Below, in pieces: positions 46,871-64,000 of a DNA stretch of 64,000 nt; within the stretch, counting starts at the first letter, position 1, and each line of letters begins with the position of its first letter. The stretch covers positions 57,753,436 to 57,817,435 of the forward strand of contig CM038232.1 in NCBI GenBank assembly GCA_021442155.1, read 5' to 3'. Made by a program: the position numbers and the translations under genes. The notes under the pieces are model-generated. The model saw only the letters and a program-made list of their open reading frames with translations. It was not told the DNA's origin and did not search any database. This DNA is from Cymbidium sinense (Eukaryota; Streptophyta; Magnoliopsida; Asparagales; Orchidaceae).

Positions 46871-48874
46871 TGCTAACACATGTTCCACAGAAATTTTGGG
46901 ATTGTAGAGAGAAGGGCAACTATTTTCATGTAATTAGCTTGTTTTAATCGTTGTTCACATGTTGTTACCTTCTTATGCAAAAGAAGTTGTACAATTAGGT
47001 TAATGAAGATTATGGTCTAGTTGCATTATTATAACATACTTGAATTTTGTTTGAACCTTTAAGTTGGTCTAGCTTTTGTAGACAAGGAAAGAAACTTAGA
47101 GCCATAGAGATGAGAAGCTCATGTCCTTCACCAATTTGCTGAGTAAGGAGTTCATGGTATTTTTCTATTTTAGAATAAGTTTGTCTTGCTACAATATCTT
47201 GGACGAGCAGAGTTGTTTTTATTCAAAGACCTAGTCGGCACAAGTCGAACAACTCTTATTCCAGGGTCAACTAAAATTATTTTACCCTCTATGGGATGAC
47301 TATTTTGGTGAATTTGCCCCCTAAATTAAGAAATTTGTCCAATAATAAGAGTAATCCAAGCTTAGTTTATTTAAATTCAAATCTTGGTTGTGCTTGATTT
47401 TAGCTTAACTCAAATTTAGCTTGTTTTATCATTATCTAGCATTAAAAAAACAACTAGTTAGAAAGATAAAATAGCATAAGGTATTGAATTTATTAATTAT
47501 TTCTTCATTAAGTTTGTTGAGTATTTGAAAATATTTTTATTGCATGCTAAACTCAAAGAAAAGATTTTGTTGTTTAAAACTTGTGCTTTACACTATATAA
47601 ATACCAATGCTTCAAACCTCCAATTGATGTGTGACTTAAAAGAATAGGCAACCAAGATGGTGAGGGAATATTTGAAATATGGAGAGAAAAATGTCAAGGA
47701 AAACATGGATGAGAGTAAAATTTTGCATATTTTTTATTCAATTTAAAATTTTTATCTAGTTAATAATAATTAGTTTTATATATTTAATAATTTATTTTTA
47801 TTTTTAGGTAATTATTATGAATATTAATTAGTTTTATAAATTACTTAATTGAGCCTTAACATTGATCCTTAATATCAATATTATATAGCATCTTGATTGA
47901 CCTTTTTATTGAGCCTTGATAAAACTTAATAAGCTTATTCATCAATTTTAAATGATAATATTCATGATCATAAATGAATCAAGTAACAATATTTTTCAAG
48001 AATGTTCATTTAAAAATTATTATGAAAATATTTAAACTTATTAAATTCACTAATCAAACAAATAAAAAGGAGCTCTTATTGAGCTAAACCATGAGGCATG
48101 AGTGGCTTGTCGAACACTCGGATCATTTACAGCACCTTTTATTTTCAGCCCATATTGGTTGGCTTGTCTTAAACTACCCTATAATCCATATATTAGCATA
48201 CACTCATAATTGCAACATATTAATTTAGAGATTTTGTATATTTTCCGGAAAAACTCTAAGTGCCAACCTAATCATTATAAAATTACAAAGTGTTGCATAC
48301 ATGATGAGGTCTAGGTGAATAAGAAAATCCATTTTGTCTAAGCTTTAATTGAGGAGTAAAATTTTATCCTACATAGTTTAATAAATTTAATTTTGTTAAT
48401 AATTAATTCAAAAATAAAATTAAAGTCAACTAAAAATTGAATTATTTGAATTTGCTCAACTCAAAATGATTTAGATTTTGAGGCATTAAATTCAAATGGA
48501 AAAAAAACTCTTTTATGGGAAATTTTTTTAATTATTATTCTGACTATGTGGCAAGATTAGAGACTTTCTTTCACATAGAATATTCATGAAATGAAAGTGA
48601 CGGGTAAAAACGTGATTAATTGAATGCTCCTGGCAAGACTTTTTGAATCTCATCTGATACAAATCTTCTTAATTGACGACTTAGTGAGGCCAGGTTCAGT
48701 TTTCATGAAGATTTTTGAATTCAACAACTCTTTTTTTATGGGAAAAAAACGAACTGTTTCCATTAAATATAATGAGATATCCACTTCATTAATGGCGTCT
48801 CTTCCAAGTTCCAAAAGGAAGAAAAAAAATGTAAAAATTATAATTACGATGAAATGCAGATAAGCTAATTCAAT
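46871..48874. other. AT-rich intergenic sequence, nothing recognised
   Basis: There is no gene, RNA or clear mobile element. The 79-codon + stretch at 48,624-48,863 has no family resemblance and lies in the 3' flank of the carboxypeptidase gene. Confidence 0.5.
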
Positions 48875-48880
48875 TTTATT
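48875..48880 (-). terminator. Polyadenylation signal candidate for the carboxypeptidase gene
   Basis: AATAAA on the minus strand, 111 bp after the stop codon. Its spacing is right for a plant 3' UTR, but no transcript data are available here. Confidence 0.5.
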
Positions 48881-48990
48881 TCTTCATTAGAACATGCATG
48901 TTTATCATGGAAACAAGCTGTCGGGAAATGTCTTAAGCCTGTTGCCAACAGTAGTATAAAATCGTAGAGAAACGAAAGAAATAATGACAC

Positions 48991-57240
<8,250 letters not shown>

Positions 57241-59316
57241 GTGGTGACGTAATTAATAGGTCAAATTTGTCGCTGTGATGGCAAGCTCAGCTATTCAGTG
57301 TCGTGGAAATCATCTTCGAATTCTTGTTTTCAAATTGTAAAAAAAAAAAAGAAAAGAGAGAAATAGATGTGGAGCCTCATCATAAAAAAGATTTTTATTC
57401 ATAAAAAAATAATCTGAGAAGTAATTATGGAAAGTTTGAATCTCCCAAATTGAACAATTGATTCAATTCAAAAAACAAAAAAAAAAAAAAACTCTTGTTT
57501 TTTTCGTAATAATAACTCGACAATTGTTCCCCTATGATGGGTATAAACTCTTTTATTTCATTAGTATTGTTTTTTGTAGCACAAAAAAGATTTAATTATT
57601 AGTTTCATTTTGCAACTGCCTTGTAATTTGTAATAAACTAGAAATCTATTGTAATTTTTATGCAGCTGAAAAAGAATTACTTACAATTTTACTATAAATT
57701 TTTTATAATTTATAATTTTATTTAATTATTTATGAATAATTTCATGCACTCATTAAATGATGTACTCATCTAATTTAGTTTTTAATCTGAGAAATATTGC
57801 TTCCTGTTTTCAAATTTCACGTCTGCCGAGTTTCCTGTTGTCCCCTACTGCTTTTTCATTATTTTTTTTCAACTTTTTTTTTATGTATGAATTTTGATAT
57901 TGTTCTATTTTCATCATGTTTTAAAATAAAATGGGAATGTACAGCTGCAGTACAACTGTAGATAAAAAATTAGATTATTTTTTTATTAAGATCGAAGTGA
58001 ATGAGACAGATTCTACTTGAATTTAATTTTTATTTGAGTTGAATTTAGATGAAATTGGCCTAATTCAAAATAGAATCAGAGTTAAACACTAGAACATATT
58101 ATTTTGAAATAAAATTTGTGATTTGTACCTAGGATCTTTTGTAAATCTTCATTAAATCGATGGTCCTACCCTAGCCCCATTTCTTTTTCTTGGATTTTTC
58201 TTCCACGTCCAGCTTCGATCATGACTACAACAGATGCCTCTCTCATATCTTCCATGTAAATTGTCTCCTCTCACCACTTTAATCTTCTCCCCCGACATCA
58301 ACTCTCCTCTGTTTCCATCACATTGGCCACCATCCACTTCACTCCTATTCATGAATACAAACAAAATTTTCACCATACCCTTCCATAATGTCCATGAAAC
58401 CCTTATAGCCGCACCAACCCTATTGCTCCTATGGCTCCTATCTTCCCCCAACCCACCCCACTTGTGACCCCAACCACTAACTTTTCAGTTATCCATCCCC
58501 ACACCACCCCTCCTTTCGTTGCCATTCAATCCCAATTTTTTCTTTTATATTATGGGTTATTCGATAATTTATCTAGAAATAAAAGAAATACTAGGATGGT
58601 GGTCGCTAGAATAGCTCACAAAATCTAAGATTCTATCACAATCTACTTTTGTAATTAGTGTGATTAGTTGAGATACATACAATACACCATAATAGGCAGG
58701 TGCACCTAAATGAATGTGAGCAAGTGCAAAGATCTCAAAAATCTTACCCAAGGGCCTACTTGGTCTAATCCGTGCAGAAGTAATCCGTCATGAAGCAACT
58801 CACTAAAAGAAGAATTTGACATAAGAGACACTCACTTCCCTATCAATGTTCGCCCAGTGTACTATAATACTACAAAGGGTGCTTTCTTGTGAACTAATAT
58901 TTTACACTCAATATATGGATTCATTTTAAAGACCTACATTCCTCACTTCCATCATCGACACACCCAAAACACCTAAAAGGAGTCATGTAGCATACACACC
59001 ATAAAGGACTCACCTAAGGCAGTCCACCTCTAAGGACTCATCTTCAGCAATTGTCTGACCACTTCTGGCACAACGATGATATTTACTCACAATAGTTAGT
59101 AAGTGATTTCACCATTTACATTCATCTTAGGAAGAGTGCATGAGCTAGTATTAAAAATAGTCCATTTCTATATGCATCATCACTTTATAAATAAATTATT
59201 GAAAGGATTTTTTTTCAAATATTAGATTTATTTATATAATTGATAAACTATAGTGGACTTCTTGAGCCCATCTTTTACTTGTCTCCCACTAGTATTTCTC
59301 TATCACCTCTTCTTTG
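57241..59316. repeat. 2.06-kb direct repeat, copy 1 (next to the carboxypeptidase promoter)
   Basis: It starts gtggtgacgtaattaatagg and ends cacctcttctttg. It is nearly identical to 61,285-63,333 in the same orientation. Differences by eye are homopolymer length changes, scattered substitutions and small indels. One example is about 20 bp near 59,150 (aaaatagtccatttctatat) absent from copy 2. Open stretches in it (for example 58,152-58,451 minus and 58,431-58,628 plus) have no family and are disrupted between copies. A TGACGTAA word at the border next to the gene could bind bZIP factors. This is untested. Confidence 0.92.
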
Positions 59317-59753
59317 CACTATAAATCATTGCATATCTTTTCATCTTTTAATAAATTTTCCCTTAATTCATTTTTAAAAAAAAATTTTAATTACTTGCTC
59401 TGAATTTATTTGATTAACAATTGGAAGAGGTTTATGCCTATTATCCAATGTTAGGTTAAATTTATTTTATTATTATTTTTTATTTTTATTTTCATAGTGT
59501 ATATTATTCAATTTGAAAATGGTTTTATATGAGTAGAGTTTATAAATAAAAAATTATTTATTATATGAAACCATGCCTCAACAATTAAAATTTTTGATTT
59601 ATTCTTTACAAATATAGATAAAGACAAATTGAAGCTTGAATCAGCTCAATTGGCCTCTAAGCATTTCTAGGAAATTGAATAAAAGTTAGAAATGTTTCAA
59701 AATGCAGAATAAAATTTTTTGCATTTTGAATTGATTAAATCAGAATTTGAAAG

Positions 59754-59756
<3 letters not shown>

Positions 59757-59793
<37 letters not shown>
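59757..59793. repeat. (AT)n microsatellite
   Basis: A pure AT tract of about 37 bp. Confidence 0.97.
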
Positions 59794-59796
<3 letters not shown>

Positions 59797-60578
59797 AAAG
59801 ATAATTTTATAATATTAGATAATGACAAAATTGGTGTTTCAACATGTTTGAATTGACTCAATTGATCTCAAAACATGGAAATAATTAGATATGTTTCTAA
59901 ATGTTGAATAAAGTTTCTTCCACATATTCATCTCTTTGCTAACTCTCACTCGATTAAACTCTTTCGTCTGATTGATTTTTATTCATATTTAGTCAACTCG
60001 TTAAAATATAGTTGGTCTCTTTGATTAAGATATGAAGATAAAATTGTCGTTATCTGCGTCATATACAGGCTTGTACCTGTCATCATATATCTAATTGCTA
60101 TAAGTTTATAATCTAATGTTCGTTATCGAAACATTTATATTGTAATACTTACTATCATCTATATGACAAATTCAAACTTCTTACATATCCTCTCTAAATA
60201 TTATTTGAGGAGATGGCTCCAATGTATTGAAGTGTGCAACAACCACAAGCAAATAGAAAGAAGAGGGATAGAGAGGGAGAGAGGCTTCTAGCCATGGTAT
60301 GGTAGGGGGGAGTTTTTACAATAGAGAAGAAAAGAAATGAATAAGTTCTTGTAGTCAAGATGCGAAGACGATAATAGTAATAGTAGCAATATCTTCTTCA
60401 TATCTAATCATCAATTTTGCAACATCTTAGTTGTGTTTCCTTCCAATCTCTATCATCATCATCATGTTGTTATATTTCAATAAGTTCGATGGCCGAAATT
60501 CTTGGTTATTGAAAGATGCAAATTTATAATAAAATTTAGCTTCTATATTATATAAAATATTTAGCTTAAAAATATATA

Positions 60579-60583
<5 letters not shown>

Positions 60584-60653
<70 letters not shown>
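60584..60653. repeat. (AT)n microsatellite
   Basis: A pure AT tract of about 70 bp, followed by two units of ttagcttcaatgtat(a)atatat up to about 60,718. Confidence 0.97.
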
Positions 60654-60655
<2 letters not shown>

Positions 60656-60955
60656 CTTCAATGTATAATATATATGTATAAATTTAGCTTCAATGTATTA
60701 TATATATGTATAAATTTTTTATGTAAATATGAAATTAATTTTTTTATTATAAATTTATTATATATTTTTAAACATATCCTGGCCTAACAGAGAACTTCAT
60801 TCTTATGTTTTACATATCTAATAACTAAACTTCAATTTTTACATATATAATACCCTAATATTCAATATCCCATCAAAAATATCACTTTATTCAGTTTTTA
60901 AAAGTAAAATGCATATTTTAAAGCATAGAAAAATATTAGATAAGTAAATATATGT

Positions 60956-61170
60956 TAGATATGTAAATATATAAGAATTGTGTGATATGTATGTAAATTC
61001 CCTTTTCTTAAATAAAAAAATATATTTTACACACATTTTCCTTTTTTTTAAAAAAAATATTTTAGGCCAAAAAAAATATTTTACGCGCACTGTGATTTTA
61101 GATATGTAAATACATAAGAATTGTGTGATATGTATAAAAATTCCCCTTTTTTAAAAAAAAATATTTTAGC
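60956..61170. repeat. Two repeats spaced 143 bp apart
   Basis: gatatgtaaatatataagaa at about 60,957 and gatatgtaaatacataagaa at about 61,100 are each followed by ttgtgtgatatgtat, then ttccc(t/c)ttttt and an aaaatattttag-like run. Confidence 0.8.
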
Positions 61171-61284
61171 ACATACAGTCAGCACCCGTTAAACGGGCGA
61201 TTGTGCCTATTTTGAATTTTTTTTTTGTTAAGCCTATTTGGCTAATTAAGATTTAAAAATGCTTAGTTTAAAAATTTTATCTTA

Positions 61285-63333
61285 GTGGTGACGTAATTAA
61301 TAGGTCAAATTTGTCGCTGTGATGGCAAGCTCAGCTATTCAGTGTCGTGGAAATCATCTTCGAATTCTTGTTTTCAAATTGTAAAAACAAAAAAAAAGAG
61401 AGAAATAGATTTGGAGCCTCATCATAAAAAACATTTTTATTCATAAAAAAATAATCTGAGAAGTAATTATGGAAAGTTTGAATCTCCCAAATTGAACAAT
61501 TGATTCAATTCAAAAAAAAAAAGAAAAAAGAAAAAAAAACTCTTGTTTTTTTCGAAATAATAGCTCGACAATTGCTCCCCTGGGATGGGTATAAACTCTT
61601 TTATTTCATTAGTATTGTTTTTTTAGCACAAAAAGATTTAATTATTAGTTTCATTTTGCAACTGCCTTGTAATTTGTAATAAACTCGAAATCTGTTGTAA
61701 TTTTTATGCAGCTGAAAAAGAATTACTTACAATTTTAATATAATTTTTTTATAATTTATAATTTTTTTTCTTTATTTATGAATAATTTCATGCACTCATT
61801 AAATGATGTACTCATCTAATTTAGTTTTTAATCTGAGAAATATGGCTTCCTGTTTTCAAATTCCACGTCCGCCGAGTTTCCTGTTGTCCCCTACTGCTTT
61901 TTCATTATTTTTTTGAACTTTTTTTTTTTTTATGTATGAATTTTGATATTGTTCTATCATCATGTTTTAAAAATAAAATGGGAATGTACAGCTGCAGTAC
62001 AACTGTAGATAAAAAATTAGATTATTTTTTATTAAGATCGAAGTGAATGAGACAGATTCTTCTTGAATTTAATTTTTATTTGAGTTGAGTTTAGATGAAA
62101 TTGGCCTAATTCAAAATAGAATCGGAGTTAAACACTAGAACATATTATTTTGAAATAAAATTTGTGATTTGTACCTAGGATCTTTTGTAAATCTTCATTA
62201 AATCGATGATCCTACCCTAGCCCCATTTCTTCTTCTTGGATTTTTCTTCCACGTCGAGCTTATCATGACTACAGATGCCTCTCTCATATCTTCCATGTAA
62301 ATTGTCTCCTCTCACCACTTTAATCTTCTCCCCCGACATCAACTCTCCTCTGTTTCCATCACATTGGCCACCATCCACTCCTATTCATGAATACAAACAA
62401 AATTTTCACCATACCCTTCCATAATGTCCATGAAACCCTTATAGCCGCACCAACCCTATTGCTTCATATGGCTCCTATCTTCCCCCAACCCACCCCACTT
62501 GATACCCCAACCACTAACTTTTCAGTTATCCATCCCCACACCACCCCTCCTTTCGTTGCCATTCAATCCCAATTTTTTCTTTTATATTATGGCTTATTCG
62601 ATAATTTATCTAGAAATAAAAGGGATACTAGGATGGTGGTCGCTAGAATAGCTCACAAAATCTAAGATTCTATCACAATCTACTTTTGTAATTAGTGTGA
62701 TTAGTTGAGATACATACAATACACCATAATAGGCAGGTGCACCTAAATGAATGTGAGCAAGTGCAAAGATCTCAAAAATCTTACCCAAGGGCCTACTTGG
62801 TCTAATCCGTGCAGAAGTAATCTGTCATGAAGCAACTCACTAAAAGAAGAATTTGACACAAGAGACACTCACTTCCCTATCAATGTTCACTCAGTGTACT
62901 ATAATACTACAAAGGGTGCTTTCTTGTGAACTAATCTTTTACACTCAATATATGGATTCATTTTAAAGACCTACATTCCTCACTTCCATCATCGACACAC
63001 CCGAAACACCTAAAAAGAGTCATGTAGCATACACACCATAAAGGACTCACCTAAGACAGTCCACCTCTAAGGACTCATCTTCAGCAATTGTCTGACCACT
63101 TCCGGCACAATGATGATATTTACTCACAATAGTTAGTAAGTGATTTCACCATTTACAGTCATCTTAGGAAGAGTGTATGAGCTAGTATTATGCATCAACA
63201 CTTTATAAATAAATTATTGAAAGAATTTTTTCAAATATTAGATCTATTTATGTAATTGATAAACTATAGTGGACTTCTTGAGCCCTTCTTTTACTTGTCT
63301 CCCACTAGTATTTTCTCTATCACCTCTTCTTTG
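61285..63333. repeat. 2.06-kb direct repeat, copy 2
   Basis: Partner of 57,241-59,316, offset 4,044 bp at the start. One extra base near 62,465 fuses two open stretches into a 92-codon frame (62,387-62,665) that is broken in copy 1. Non-conservation of the frame suggests it is not a gene. No carboxypeptidase exon accompanies this copy: upstream of it the sequence is spacer. Confidence 0.92.
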
Positions 63334-64000
63334 GTCACTTTATAGTCAAACTTTATTTTGACTGTGTTACATAAGTGCATGTGCCGATCAAGTGATATAA
63401 AGAGTCAAGTATCATTTCGATTAGGATCAATTTTTGAATATGAAATTAATTAATTGTTAATTAGTATTATTGATGATATTATTCAACTATTGGATATATA
63501 AATTGATTTTAATCTAACTACTACTTAGTTTATCCAAATCTTTGATTCAAAGGAATAAGAAAATTTGGATGCATAGTTTCATCATAACTTTAATCAATTA
63601 TATAGTTCAATGTTATAATACCAATATGAATTGTTAATCTCATTCAATAATTAGAAGTTCTCTTCCTTTTCCTTTTAATTCACCATATTCATATATGAAC
63701 CAATTCAAAATATGTATATTCTTATCTTAATTATCCACTTGTTGATCTATCTTACTTAGGCATCAAATAACTCTTTCAAAATTATAAAAAATTTCATGTT
63801 TAAAATTGAAAGTAGCCACATAATCAACTAAAGGATGTACAAGATAAATTAAATAATTCTCAATTAACATTATAATATTCAATTAATTAATCAATTCCCT
63901 AATTTAATGTTATAATACCAATATGAATTGGCAACCAAGAAATTTGGTATCCTTTAATCTATTTCATTAATTATAAGTTCTAATCATTTTAAGTAATTTA
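63334..64000. other. AT-rich sequence at the right edge, nothing recognised
   Basis: The words gttataataccaatatgaatt(g) recur at about 63,614 and 63,910. There is no coding or RNA feature. Confidence 0.5.

Larger units (their letters stand above)
59317..61284. other. AT-rich spacer between the two direct repeats
   Basis: No gene recognised. It holds (AT)n tracts at 59,757-59,793 and 60,584-60,653, a short tandem at 60,653-60,718 and a pair of 143-bp-spaced repeats (60,956-61,170). No retroelement coding, PBS or polypurine tract is evident. Confidence 0.6.

Noticed and set aside
48624..48863. 79-codon + strand open stretch downstream of the carboxypeptidase gene
   Set aside because: No recognisable domain, low-complexity Lys-rich end, and it overlaps the likely 3' flank of the gene.
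58152..58451. 99-codon minus-strand open stretch in direct repeat copy 1
   Set aside because: It is broken in the near-identical copy 2, and its translation has no family or signal features.
57241..63333. Direct repeats as the two LTRs of one element
   Set aside because: There are no matching TG...CA ends in both copies, no primer site after copy 1, no polypurine tract before copy 2, no target duplication and no coding in the 2-kb interior. It remains possible for a heavily decayed non-autonomous element.

Overview
This window looks like nuclear DNA from a flowering plant. It is AT-rich, most of it is decayed LTR retrotransposon sequence, and it holds one intact intron-containing gene. The retrotransposon proteins resemble the plant Ty3/Gypsy Tat-type lineage, with one Ty1/Copia fragment. 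The species cannot be named from the sequence. A monocot is possible but unproven. No bacterial operon, CRISPR array, rRNA or tRNA gene was recognised.

Layout. 1-17,725 is a nearly complete but dead Tat-like element (element 1, + strand): the right end of its 5' LTR (1-1012), a primer-binding-like site, a long leader with a hairpin array (about 4,055-5,824), remnants of gag, protease, RT, RNase H and integrase (7,000-13,600), a 3' degenerate minisatellite, and the start of the 3' LTR (15,985 on). A 100-N assembly gap follows (17,726-17,825). 17,826-23,160 is the leader, second hairpin array and gag of a related element 2. It is cut off by an LTR of the same family in the opposite orientation (26,690 back to about 23,161). 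26,691-36,500 is a patchwork: a second 3' minisatellite, a third pol remnant (28,340-30,530, + strand) with its own minisatellite, and minus-strand remnants including a coiled-coil ORF with a 462-bp tandem duplication. 36,788-46,570 has two LTRs of another family facing opposite ways, flanking a minus-strand Tat-like remnant (LTR piece, RT, gag).

48,991-56,957 (minus strand) is the only convincing host gene. It is a ten-exon serine carboxypeptidase-like gene (467 aa, family S10, class II type) with all splice sites, reading frame and the Ser-Asp-His triad intact. Its second intron contains a decayed Copia RNase H fragment in antisense. A 2.06-kb segment starting 284 bp upstream of the start codon (57,241-59,316) is repeated directly at 61,285-63,333 with an AT-rich spacer between.

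The most unusual structure is the pair of hairpin arrays in the retroelement leaders. About twenty units each carry a stem whose two arms change together, around a nearly constant loop, and the last unit occupies the same place in both elements.
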